64,000 bases of DNA from Symsagittifera roscoffensis (Eukaryota; Xenacoelomorpha; Acoela; Convolutidae), in assembly GCF_963678635.1 (NCBI RefSeq), contig NC_087068.1, forward strand, positions 46,763,785 through 46,827,784, in the 5' to 3' direction. Below the pieces are notes generated by a model, which ran no database searches, was not told the origin of the DNA, and saw only the letters and a list, made by a program, of their open reading frames with translations. Below, piece after piece: positions 34,530 to 44,042 of the stretch; positions within the stretch are counted from its first letter, which is position 1, and every line of letters starts with the position of its first letter. The translations under genes and the position numbers were made by a program.

Positions 34530-35460
34530 TATTACACATGTACAAAAAAATATCACCATTAATTGTATTTGATCAAAAAAATGATATAAAAGAATCCCTT
34601 ATTATACAAAAACAAAGTACATTTTGTTGACAGACTTTCTAGACGAACATATTTTTGGGATAAACCCGTCCCATTTAGATCTGAGAATAGCCAAAATGTT
34701 GTACAGCTAAATCCAGATGAAGATAAATACTATCTTCTCACACCATATCCTTCACTTATTCCACCATTAAAAAAATTTGCACCAGAAAGTATCAGAGCTA
34801 CTGCTAAAAACCCAAATATAGATTTACAATCAATAGGTATATACTCTAGATTAGATATACAACCTCAAATCCGCACACAACAATTTCAAGAACTTCTTAG
34901 AAAAATGGATACAATACAAAGACAATCCATTAACCAGAACTTAAGAGAAATCTTTCAGAAACCGCAGGATTTTTAGACATCTATACACAAGACCACAGTG
35001 GATATTTGTAAGATAAAGAGATTACATTTATTTAAACGGTGAAAAATACTTTCCACAGGATATTTCATCTATTAATATTTTCAGTTTTGTAAATTTAAAA
35101 AACAAACTTCTCGCATTTCTAGGATGGCCCTAATACATCTTAGAAAGATTGAATATCTTATAAGCAATGTTTATTTTTTTGGATTCCTCTTCTGATTATT
35201 GAAAGAAATCTACAACACATGCTCAATACACACACAAATAAACAAACAAGCAAGTGTAGCACACAAATTATTCGCAAGATTTTTTGGAATTTTTTCAACC
35301 TCAATTAACAAAATTCTTCTAGACGCTCAAATAAATGTATATAACAAAAAACTATCAACCACACCAAATGCATATGATAATTCACGAGAAAACAAAAATA
35401 CAATACCTACTGCACCACAATTACACAATGTGCATAATAGCTATCCGGGATTGATCAAAA
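34530..35460 (+). pseudogene. Envelope-like glycoprotein, C-terminal region, unit 2
   Basis: Holds RLSRRTYFWDKPVPF-type text (about 34645), DEDKYYLLTPYPS, KNPNIDLQSIGIYSRLDIQP and, at 35199-35447, the NKQASVAHKLFARFFGIFST block. At about 35450 the sequence jumps to text equivalent to 27475, deleting the Ser/Pro-rich module present in the other two copies. Confidence 0.55.
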
Positions 35461-35704
35461 AATTGTTCAATAATATATCAAAGACTCTTTTTATTCCTTA
35501 CTCGGTGCCAAAAAATGACAAAAAAACCCAGCAAAAGTTTTTATTCCTTTCAAAGGTTTGCAATCAGATTTCCAGAGATTTGCTTTGAAAAAATCATCAT
35601 CTTTGAAATATCTTCTTAAATTTACATCAACATCAAAAACTTGACTATATACTCAAAAATCAGCAATTCCTCATTGATTACATACAAAAAATTTAACTTA
35701 TTTA

Positions 35705-35905
35705 ATGGAAAAAGTTTTGGAAAGGCTACTAGTTCTATTTTTCTTTCTTTTGCTACTTATATCGGCAATATTTCTCAATTTTACATCAAACAACTTATGG
35801 CCATTTATTTTTGCGATTGATTTTTTTGTAATATTTTACTTATTTGAAAGATTTAAGTCCTTAAAAGTGCCCTCTGATTGGATACGACAACTAGAGCAAA
35901 AATGA
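35705..35905 (+). CDS. Small membrane protein ORF, copy 2 (66 aa)
   Basis: Reads MEKVLERLLVLFFFLLLLIS, then AIFLNFTSNNLWPFIFAIDF, a hydrophobic stretch and FERFKSLKVPSDWIRQLEQK. It contains two predicted membrane-spanning stretches by eye and a polar C-terminus. It is intact here and at 39827 (69 aa) but frameshifted at 27753. The SD-free eukaryotic context gives no further start information. Function unknown; small hydrophobic ORFs near env exist in some retroviruses, but homology to any was not established. Confidence 0.4.
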   Translation: MEKVLERLLVLFFFLLLLISAIFLNFTSNNLWPFIFAIDFFVIFYLFERFKSLKVPSDWIRQLEQK

Positions 35906-36361
35906 ATATTTTTGTGATTGGAAAAGACAATATGTAAAAAGTACCTTCATGGACTTTCATTCCAATTTGACTCGACTTTTATGTCGAAACTCCATAAAAG
36001 AAAGCTGAAATCTGATTGGACACGATTATACACCAAATAAGGAAAACCCGCACATTCGACTTGAAGGTACCCTCACTCCTAACTAAAAATCATTTTGTTT
36101 ACAACTAAACTACCGTCAACTACCTCCTCTCTCACCACTAAATCTTTTAATTTCAACCTATATACCGTCAGGTACCTCCTCTCTTAACTCTAAATCATTC
36201 TTGTGCTGACTCTTTTACTCAACTTATTGCTCAAATTGATCTTCTCAGTGCAAAACAGCAACCTCATGTACTCTGTAATATTTTTGCCCGATCTAATACA
36301 AGTTTAAAAAAAAGTAGCAATCTCTGGATTTTTTCTGGCTTGAATAGACATCCCAATCTAA

Positions 36362-36784
36362 GTGTGGCACATCGTGGAAGTGATGCGAGGAGATTTCATC
36401 GAGCATCGTATGATGCAAAAACCCATGACAGAGAACCAACTTGGAGAAATGCAAATAATAGAGCAAGTGGTTGAGGACGTCGAAATGAACTACCCCGACA
36501 CTCCTGGCTCTAGATATGTGGCTCAACCAGTTGACGACTTCCTCTTTCCTTGGGAGGAAGCAGGATCAGCCGAAAACCTCGTCACAATAGATGAAGATGA
36601 GGGTTTCTCAGAAACAATGACGCCTCCAACACCACAACAACCACCAGCGATAAAAACTTGTCCAGCTCTGCGTTCTATAGAAAAACTCCAGAACTCTTCT
36701 GCTGATCGACAGTTTTTTGATTTATTATTATTTTTGGTAAAAATCTGTTGTTTGGTTTTAACTTCGTTCTTAGTAATGAATTAG
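36362..36784 (+). CDS. Conserved acidic small ORF, copy 2 (140 aa)
   Basis: Same protein as 28406-28768 with substitutions that mostly keep character (HMVKVMRRD to HIVEVMRGD, MEQVAEHVK to IEQVVEDVE). A changed stop gives about 20 extra hydrophobic residues (LLLFLVKICCLVLTSFLVMN) at the C-terminus, which could create a membrane segment absent from the other copies. A minus-strand frame at 36293-36526 is its shadow. Confidence 0.5.
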   Translation: MWHIVEVMRGDFIEHRMMQKPMTENQLGEMQIIEQVVEDVEMNYPDTPGSRYVAQPVDDFLFPWEEAGSAENLVTIDEDEGFSETMTPPTPQQPPAIKTCPALRSIEKLQNSSADRQFFDLLLFLVKICCLVLTSFLVMN

Positions 36785-37044
36785 TTTCTTCAATTTCATT
36801 TTGATTATGAGATTAGATGAGAAGTTTAGGTTTAATCTTTGAAAAAAAATTACCATCTTTGTCGTTACCAGAATTTTTATCACTACCTTCAACCCCTTCA
36901 ACAATCAATCTGACCCAAAAAACAACATTTCCTCTAAATTTTTCTACAGAAAAAAACCAATAATGTACCCCTATGATTAGGTTGGCATAAACTTGTAGCA
37001 TCCTTTAATAAATTAGAATTAATTGGCATAAATTAGAAAAAAAA

Positions 37045-37850
37045 AAACTAACACGAGATTTAAAAGACGGCACTATAAATTATCAATGAAAAATGACCAA
37101 GGTTATTGCAAAAATGACCAAAGTTATTGCGATCCAACAACAAGAACGCAATCAACTTTTGTTTGGTTCCACGAAAGCACATGTACCACATTTCAAGTTG
37201 CAAGGATACACGCAAAAATGATAAAATTTTATCAAAAATACTTCATTGAATCAATCCCTTAAGATAATGTAAGCCATGATAAAATCCGACAAAACAATAA
37301 TCGTTATATTAGTATCGATGGAATAAAAAATATATTGACAAATTTTCAAATCTAGCTTGAAACAGAACTCGCTTGCAAATATAAAGCTCAAGTTTTTAAA
37401 ACACTATACTCAAAAATTCTTGTCGAGTACGAAAAAGTTTTCGACATGAAAACAGGAAAATTATTAGGTAACCCATATCCAACGTATCACAATAAAAACG
37501 ACAAAAAATCATATATCCCAGTAACATTTCTGAAAAACACAGGAAATACTGGTGGAAAACATCACCCACAAGACAAAAGCAGCACATTTTTACCAGAACT
37601 ATCACTCAAGAACAATACCTATTTTGGTGCAACTCAATCAGACATTCACTTAGACATGAAATTGGACTATACAAAAAGCTGAATTTTCCAAGAATTGTCT
37701 TTATCAGAACTAGAAACGATTCATCACTTATGTGAACTTGAACGAACACAATTTTTACAATCGTTTGCACTTGCAGTATTAAAAAGACTTTATACAGGAT
37801 ACTTATTATTAGGAAACAAATCATCTTTTTTAAACTACGAAGGAAATAAA
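37045..37850 (+). pseudogene. Envelope-like glycoprotein, middle region, module C
   Basis: Begins in the Cys-rich part (GYCKNDQSYCDPTTRTQSTF, about 37100), with KTGKLLGNPYPTYHNKNDKK and FLKNTGNTGGKHHPQDKSST at 37446-37682, and CELERTQFLQSFALAVLKRL in another frame (about 37735). The upstream half of the gene is deleted in this copy. Confidence 0.5.
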
Positions 37851-37869
37851 TTTTAGTTTTACACTAGTA

Positions 37870-38830
37870 CGAAAAAATATCACCATTAATTGTATTTGAA
37901 CAAAAAAATGATATAAAAGAATCCCTTATTATACAAAAACAAAGTACATTTTGTTGACAGACTTTCTAGACGAACATATTTTTGGGATAAACCCGTCCCA
38001 TTTAGATCTGAGAATAGCCAAAATGTTGTACAGCTAAATCCAGATGAAGATAAATATTATCTTCTCACACCATATCCTACACTTATTCCACCATTAAAAA
38101 AAACTGCACCAGAAAGTATCAGAGCTACTGCTAAAAACCCAAATATAGATTTACAATCAATAGGTATACACTCTAGATTAGATATACAACCTCACATCCG
38201 CACACAACAATTTCAAGAACTTCTTACAAAAAACTTTCAGAAACGCCAGGATTTTTAGACATCTATAAACAAGACTACAGTGGATATTGGTAAGATAAAG
38301 AGATTACAATTATTTAAACGGTGAAAAATACTGTCCACAGGATATTTCATCTATTATTATTTTTAGTTTTGTAAATTTAAAAAACAAACTTCTCGCATTT
38401 CTAGGATGGCCCTAATACATCTGAGAAAGATTGAATATCTTATAAGGAATGTTTACTTTTTTTGGATTCCTCTTCTCATTATTGAAAGGAATCTACAACA
38501 CATGCTCAATACACACACAAATAAACAAACAAGCAAGTGTAGCACACATATTATTCGCAGGATTTTTTGGAATTTTTTTGACCTCAATTAACAAAATGCT
38601 TCTAGACGCTCAAATAAATGAATATAATCAAAAACTATCAACCATACCAAATGCATATGATAATTCACAAGAAAACAAAAAAAACAACACCTACTGCACC
38701 ACAATTACACAATTTGCATAATAGCCATCCGTTATCTAAAGTAACACGAAACTACAGAATTACAGCCGTAACAGAGCACATCTCTACAATTCATTGCTAC
38801 CCACAAAGTCCAGTTACTCACATAATATAG
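37870..38830 (+). pseudogene. Envelope-like glycoprotein, C-terminal region, module C
   Basis: Same block order as unit 1: basic SRRTYFW site (about 37965), PDEDKYYLLTPYP, IDLQSIGI, a 30-bp deletion near 38228, then the hydrophobic 38449-38721 frame with SLLKGIYNTCSIHTQINKQA and ILFAGFFGIFLTSINKMLLD. Confidence 0.55.
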
Positions 38831-39573
38831 CCCATCAACCAAATATAGAAGAAACCTATGAACAAATATCACTTAATTACGTTCTCAGAACAACCATCTT
38901 TTTAGCCCACGATTAGCCGCCAGATTGAATCCCTTAACCGTTTCGTTTTTTACCCATCCAATCTCCAAAGTCACTCTCCTAACATATCAATCGCTGATCT
39001 CACTCCCTCTCCCGTACCATCATATACTAATAATTCACCAAGCATGGATTCTGATGACACTTTCATAACCACAGTTTTTCATACCACCTCACAATTTAAC
39101 AATTCTGTATTGAAACTCCAGATGCATTCCGAAGTTCTGAGCCCAGCCCGTCCACTTCTTCGCAACCTCCCTTCAGCCCGCTCCACACCCCAACTCCCGA
39201 TGAACCTTCCCCAGCCCCTTCTTCCTACACTGATGCAACCACAATTCTCTCCTCAATGACCAGACACCCACCCCACCCCCTAGCCCCGTTAATGAAGAAC
39301 TCGAAAAAGAACTTGATAATCATAACCTTACAACAACAGCTTCAAAATCCTAACCCACTAACATTTCATCAGTTATTGCAATACATTACATCCTCCGAAT
39401 CCTCCAACCTAGCATCTACAATTGAAGAAATCCCAGCCCACCGAGTATTTAAACGAAAACATACCAATACTCCAATGCTTCCCAACCCCCGACCTCCTCG
39501 AATGTTTTCCGTTCATCCACTCCACACTAACTTTTCTTTAGAATTCGGAATTGATCAAAAAATTGTACAATAA
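38830..39573 (+). pseudogene. Ser/Pro-rich tail ORF, module C
   Basis: Text QPNIEETYEQISLNYVLRTT, then PPDWIPQPF-type residues after a stop, the S/P-rich stretch to about 39260 and HRVFKRKHTNTPMLPNPRPP (39256-39573 frame). The first block aligns closely with QPHSTDEAYEQKIESHT in the minus-strand element at 57500, so it belongs to the family and was most likely joined to env. Confidence 0.5.
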
Positions 39574-39826
39574 TATATCAAAGACTCTTTTTATTCCTTA
39601 CTCGGTGCCAAAAATTGACAAAAAAACGCCAGCAAAGGTCTTTATTACTTTCAAAGCTCAAAATCCTGCTTGATCAGGTTTGGAATCAGATTTCCAGAGA
39701 TTTGCTTTGCAAAAATCATCAACTTTGAAATATCCTCTTATATTTACATCAACATCAAAAAACTTGACTATCTACTCAAAATCAGCAATTCCTCATTGAT
39801 TACAAACAAAAAATTTAATTAATTTA

Positions 39827-40036
39827 ATGGAAAAAGTTTTGGAAAGGCTACTTGTTCTAATTTTCTTTCTTTTGCTATTTATATCGGCAATATTTCTCAA
39901 TTTTACATCAAACAACTTATGGCTATTTGTTTTTGCGATTGATTTTTTGTATGTTTTTTTTATTGAAAGATTTAAGTCCTTAAAAGTGCCCTCTGATTGG
40001 ATACGACAACTAGAACAAAAACGAACATTTTTGTGA
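39827..40036 (+). CDS. Small membrane protein ORF, copy 3 (69 aa)
   Basis: Intact homologue of 35705-35905: MEKVLERLLVLIFFLLLFIS, NNLWLFVFAIDFLYVFFIER, then KSLKVPSDWIRQLEQKRTFL. The C-terminal KSLKVPSDWIRQLEQK segment is identical in both intact copies. Confidence 0.4.
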   Translation: MEKVLERLLVLIFFLLLFISAIFLNFTSNNLWLFVFAIDFLYVFFIERFKSLKVPSDWIRQLEQKRTFL

Positions 40037-40480
40037 TTGGAAAAGACAATGTGTAAAAAATACCTAAATGGAATTTGTTTCCAATTTGACTCGACTTTTA
40101 TGTCGAAACTCCATAAAAGAAAGCTGAGATCTGATTGGACAGATTTATACACCAAATAAGGAAAACCCACACATTCGACTTGAAGGTACCCTCACTCCTA
40201 ACTAAAAATCATTTTGTTTACAACTAAACTACCGTCAACTACCTCCTCTCTCACCACTTAATCTTTTAATTTCAACCTATATACCGTCAAGTACCTCCTC
40301 TCCTAACTCTAATTCATTCTTGTGCTGACTCTTTTACTCCACTTATTGCTCAAATTGATCTTCTCAGTGCAAAACAGCAACCTCATGTACTCTGTAGTAT
40401 TTTCGCCTGATCTAATACAAGTTTAAGTGCGAGTAGCAATCTCCGGAGTTTTTCTGGCTTGAATGGACATCCCAATCTAA

Positions 40481-40828
40481 GTGTGGCACATGGTGGAAGT
40501 GATGCGAAGAGATTTCATCGAGCATCGTATGATGCAAAAACCCATGACAGAGAACCAACTTGGAGAAATGCAAATGATGGAGCAAGTGGCTGAGCACGTC
40601 GAAATGAACTACCCCGCAACTCCTGACTCTAGATATGTGGCTCAACCAGTTGACGACTTCCTCTTTCCTTGGGAGGAAGCAGGATCAGCCATAAACCTCG
40701 TCACAATAGATGAAGATGAGGGTTTCTCAGAAACAATGACGCCTCCAAGACAACAACAACCGCCAGCGATAAAAACTCGTCCAGCTCTGCGTTCTATAGA
40801 AAACCTCCAGAAATCTTCTGCTGCTTGA
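40481..40828 (+). CDS. Conserved acidic small ORF, copy 3 (115 aa)
   Basis: Same protein as 28406-28768 and 36362-36784, ending early after RSIENLQKSSAA. Central block VAQPVDDFLFPWEEAGSA is unchanged in essence across all three copies. The promoter-like pair lies about 170-250 bp upstream as in the other modules. Confidence 0.5.
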   Translation: MWHMVEVMRRDFIEHRMMQKPMTENQLGEMQMMEQVAEHVEMNYPATPDSRYVAQPVDDFLFPWEEAGSAINLVTIDEDEGFSETMTPPRQQQPPAIKTRPALRSIENLQKSSAA

Positions 40829-41004
40829 CAGCTCTTTGATTAATTATTATTTTTTGTAAAAAACTGTTGTTTGGTTTTAACTTCGTTCTTAGTAATTAAT
40901 TAGTTTCTTCGATTTCATTTTAATTATGAGAATAGATGAGAAGTTTAGGTTTAATCTTTGAAAAAAAAAATAGAACTTAATTTAGCGTTCCGGACTCGCA
41001 CACT

Positions 41005-41260
41005 AGTTAAAAATTTTGTCATCTTGTCAAAAACTTGAGAAACTTTTCGCTTTTTGTCAAAAAAAGCGAAACATTTTTTGCATTTTGTCATCAAAGAGAA
41101 ACACTTTTTGCATTTTGTCAAAAATTGAAACATTTTTCGCAGTTTGGCAAAAAGTGAAACTTTTCGAATCTTGTCAAAAAGTTAAAAAAATTTTCGCCTC
41201 TTGTAAAAAAAATAATGATAATTTGCATACTTGTCGAGAAAATCAACTTGAATTCTACAT
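41005..41260 (+). repeat. Minisatellite, about 28-31 bp unit, short version
   Basis: About eight units of the array seen at 28930-29480, same consensus, roughly half the length. Copy-number change between duplicated modules is expected of slippage. Confidence 0.75.
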
Positions 41261-41916
41261 TTTGCCAAAAATTTCCGAAAAGGTTTTGCACACGTGTTAG
41301 AAACTACATAGATTTTTGTGTTAGAAGTAGTTAGGCTGGATTAAAGAAATAAGATTCTTTTTCAGTTATTCAAATATCCATAAGAAGTTATTTGAAAAAA
41401 GCTGATCCGAGAGTCGAGATTAACAGAGCTAAGAAGGTGTCTTTTGAGTTATTTGGGCAAAAAAACGTAATTCCATCAGAGAAAAAGACGTCTTCACACT
41501 CTAAAATTTTCTAGAAACAATCATTCAAAGTTTAACCAACCACATTTCCCAAGAAAAACACAGAGGTGATGAGATTGATACAAAAATTTGTCGTTTTTTC
41601 ATATTTAACTTTTTTTTTAATCCAAATAAAGATACTGAATCAAGGTTACAATAAAAGGAGTAGTTTTCACTTCTTCATTTTTTTCTTAAAAAAATATAAA
41701 TTAACTTTACTTCAAGAAGAAAAAAAATTCAACAAATTTGATGAATTATTTCAATCAAAATGACAGAAGTGTTCGATAATTTTTGATTGAATTCAGATAT
41801 TTTCTTCGTTTTTTAGAGAAGGCAACTAAAACCTACTTTAAGCTGGTAGTAAGATGCGGCTGAGAAGACAAAAATCATTTTCTTTGGAAATCTACTAAAA
41901 TCAGTTCGAATCAAAG

Positions 41917-42092
41917 GGCGAGTAACTGCATCAAGTTTAAGTTTGGTACCGAAACTGTCAAGAGTAACTGTCAATAGAAAAGGCGAGTAACTGCATCCAG
42001 TTTGAGTTTGGTACCGAAACTGTCAAATGTAACTTTCAATAGAAAGGGTGAGTCACTGCATCCAGTTTGAGTTGGGTACCGAGTTTGGTACC
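41917..42092 (+). repeat. 65-bp tandem repeat, 2.7 units
   Basis: Units begin GGCGAGTAACTGCATC and contain GTTTGGTACCGAAACTGTCA; starts at 41917, 41982 and 42047. It sits about 100-270 bp upstream of the PC4-like frame at 42186 and could lie in its promoter region. Confidence 0.85.
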
Positions 42093-42185
42093 GAGTTTAA
42101 TCTAGAGAGTAAATTATCATAAATCTTTCAGAATAGAGAGAACTTGAGAGCAACAAAAAATAGATAATTTAGAAAAAAATTAGCT

Positions 42186-42534
42186 ATGGCCAAGTCAACC
42201 TCGAGAAAAAAGGACGGGTTTTCACATGATTCAAAAGAAAAGTATCTTGATGAATTTGTGGATCTGGGATATGGACAAAGTTTTCACTTGCTCACAAATG
42301 AATAATTCTCTACAAATGACCCCTTTTGAAGAAGTAGTTGAATTTGACATCTTATACGGCAATCTGAAGAAGTGTTTCAATCCCTTAAGAGTTTCTCTGT
42401 ATGATTGGCAAAAAATGAAGCCTTTCGTGATAAAAAATATAAAAACTTTAAGTTCAACAGGTATAAAATCTCTTTTGAGAAGAAAAGCTGGTGTATCACA
42501 TGCAGAAGAAAGTGACAAGGAACTCGAAGTTTAA
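42186..42534 (+). pseudogene. PC4/SUB1-like ssDNA-binding domain ORF 1, one frameshift
   Basis: From the ATG at 42186 the frame reads MAKSTSRKKDGFSHDSKEKY and FVDLGYGQSFHLLTNE, then stops near 42305. The next frame carries on as MTPFEEVVEFDILYGNLKKC and FNPLRVSLYDWQKMKPFVIK to a stop at 42534. Joined in order these give the pattern of the PC4 coactivator fold: F-x-L start, a beta strand with V-x-F/V-D-I, then P-x-R-V-S-L-x-x-W-x-x-(M/L)-K. PC4 proteins bind single-stranded DNA and help pol II transcription. A single 1-base shift suggests recent loss or a sequencing error. The domain call is by pattern, not by search. Confidence 0.45.
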
Positions 42535-42844
42535 CTCAGTTTTGTTTCAAATAAAAATTTTTGTCTTTTCCTACATATATTAGTTTTTCCTATTTGTTTG
42601 TAAATTGGTTTTTTTTTTCATTTCAATTAAATATTTCTGAACCAAAGCTTAGTTTTTGAAGATTTATCAGTGTAAATTGTTAAGAACCTATATAAAATTG
42701 AATGTTTTTATCACAAAACTTACTTAATCACTATGCACAGAACCATGAAAAACTCTTAAGCAATCAACAATCTTGAACAAATCAAATTCATATTTTGAGT
42801 TTTGAACTTTTTCAGAAATGCTGATCCAAGAGTTTGTGTGGAAG

Positions 42845-43041
42845 CTAGTTTCTGGTTTGTGTGGAAGCTAGAACATAAATAAGGTCTCTTGAATTTTTTC
42901 CAAATAAGTCTTTTCTTTGCAATACTACGCATCTTTTCCGCTCCTTTCCATCGTAAGTTATGTTGAACTGCTCGATTAAGCCGATTGAATGTTTCTCCAC
43001 TTGACGTAACAATACTTGAATAGAATTTGTGATTGAACAAG
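42845..43041 (-). other. Candidate terminal exon, minus strand
   Basis: Reverse complement shows AACTTTGTCTTTACAG, a strong acceptor, directly before 43041. After two bases a frame of 64 codons opens: CSITNSIQVLLRQVEKHSIG, LIEQFNITYDGKERKRCVVL, QRKDLFGKNSRDLIYVLAST, stop at 42845-42847. The text is protein-like with mixed hydrophobic spacing. It could be the last exon of the minus-strand gene starting at 45363, but splice phases (0 versus 1) do not match directly, so an exon between them would be needed. Alternative frames through the same DNA are also partly open. Confidence 0.35.
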
Positions 43042-43071
43042 CTGTAAAGACAAAGTTAATCTCTTGATAAA

Positions 43072-43538
43072 AGTTTACACAATTATCTAGTCTCTACAGA
43101 ATTTGGCTAAGAGATGTTTCTATTAAAATCAAATGGAACTTACAGTTCTCCAAATAACATAAGGAGTTGTGCGTAGAGACGCAAAAATCTTAGGTTTTTT
43201 TGTACTTTTTGTAGAAATCACTAAAAACGGAAAGAAAATAGCAAACTTTTACAATAATCTGAATAAAAGCTGGAAAGAGCTTGAGATATAGCACCAGTTA
43301 TCTGCAACAAAGAATTTTGTTGGGAACTGTGGATTTATATAGTAGAGGTAACGCCTAAACAATTTCGATATATGATTATTTCATACAAAACATTCCAAGT
43401 TTGGTACTTTTTCCATATATGGAAATCATGATGAGTCATACAATTTACTTACTATTCAGTTAAATTTACAATCACTTTTCTCATTTCTCTTCAGCTGAAC
43501 AGTCTGTTCTTCAAAAATGTACTCAAGAAAAGACACAA
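43072..43538 (+). repeat. Host-like 467-bp block, parent copy
   Basis: Parent of 30119-30586. In this copy the exon candidate after TAGTCTCTACAG reads IWLRDVSIKIKWNLQFSK and then a stop. It ends with TTTCTCTTCAG and runs into the PC4-like ORF 2 region. Confidence 0.6.
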
Positions 43539-44042
43539 GCTTTATTTATATTAAGTTCTCCAAAAATCAAACGAAAAATCGGAGATTTGTTTGATTCCAA
43601 AAATCTTACAAGAAGAATCCTGCTTTCAACTATTTAAAATTAATGATTTGGGACAATTTGAAAAGTCCCAACAAGTGTATCTTAGTGAAAAAGAAGGAAA
43701 ATCAATATCGGCAATCCGGAAAAGTGTTATTCACAATGCTCAAAACGTTGGACTCGTACCTATATATGCAGCCAAAATGACAAAGAACAAACTATGGATT
43801 AGGAGCTCGTTATCTGTAATAGAAAATATGAAATAGCAACATACAACATGAGGAGGGTATGTTTAACAATCAAGAAGAACAATGTGAATAAGCTGCCCTA
43901 CATTCAGATTCGACTCTTCAATGCAAAGAAAAATGAAGACTTGAAGCAATTTGCCTATGTCAACTATAGTTGGAGTTAATTCAAAGGTCTGTCCCAAATT
44001 TTGGGAGATTTTATGTTTGTTGATAATTGTAAACCTCAGTAA
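43495..44042 (+). pseudogene. PC4/SUB1-like coding region 2, several frameshifts
   Basis: An acceptor TCATTTCTCTTCAG precedes 43495. Three frames follow one another: EQSVLQKCTQEKTQALFILS (43497 on), IPKILQEESCFQLFKINDLG with KSISAIRKSVIHNAQNVGLV (to about 43830), and YEIATYNMRRVCLTIKKNNV, then LPYIQIRLFNAKKNEDLKQF, AYVNYSWS, a TAA, and FKGLSQILGDF. The last frame has the PC4 strand pattern (Y-x-I, R-R-V-x-x-x-I, Y-I-x-I-R-L-F, W-S-x-F-K). The part before it may be a second domain, unidentified. One in-frame stop and two shifts argue for a pseudogene, or for introns missed by eye. Confidence 0.4.

Larger units (their letters stand above)
12023..41730 (+). mobile_element. Family G Ty3/gypsy-like element with env, plus strand, internally duplicated
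   Basis: From 5' to 3' it has an LTR, PBS, leader, gag, pol (protease region, RT, RNase H, integrase), a lysine-rich Pol tail, a Ser/Pro/Thr-rich ORF, an envelope-like gene and further small ORFs. Family assignment rests on Ty3/gypsy-type pol order (RT, RNase H, integrase), the integrase HHCC and DDE motifs and the LTR/PBS pair. The sequence downstream of pol is present up to three times because of tandem duplications, and no 3' LTR matching 12023-12399 was found after it. Stops and frameshifts are spread through gag, pol and env, so the copy is old and non-autonomous. The plus strand is A-rich throughout. Confidence 0.75.
36852..41730 (+). repeat. Internal duplication inside unit 2 (module C)
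   Basis: Starts abruptly with text equivalent to 32538, runs 150 bp, skips about 1 kb (to the equivalent of 33716) near 37000-37045, then follows env, Ser/Pro, membrane ORF, acidic ORF and minisatellite in order. Module B (30587-36851) stops at the equivalent of 28893, so B and C join head to tail. Confidence 0.75.
30587..43538 (+). repeat. Large tandem duplication, unit 2 (13.0 kb)
   Basis: Second copy of unit 1, enlarged by an internal duplication (30587-36851 and 36852-41730 overlap in content) and by retention of 41731-43071. Its end at 43538 joins unduplicated host-like DNA. The order relative to unit 1 is colinear, and identity by eye is high in most modules. Confidence 0.8.

Noticed and set aside
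12023-41730. Reading the triplicated region as a novel host operon or defence system
   Set aside because: LTR, PBS, gag, RT, RNase H and integrase show it is a retroelement; the remaining small ORFs are reported separately as candidates.
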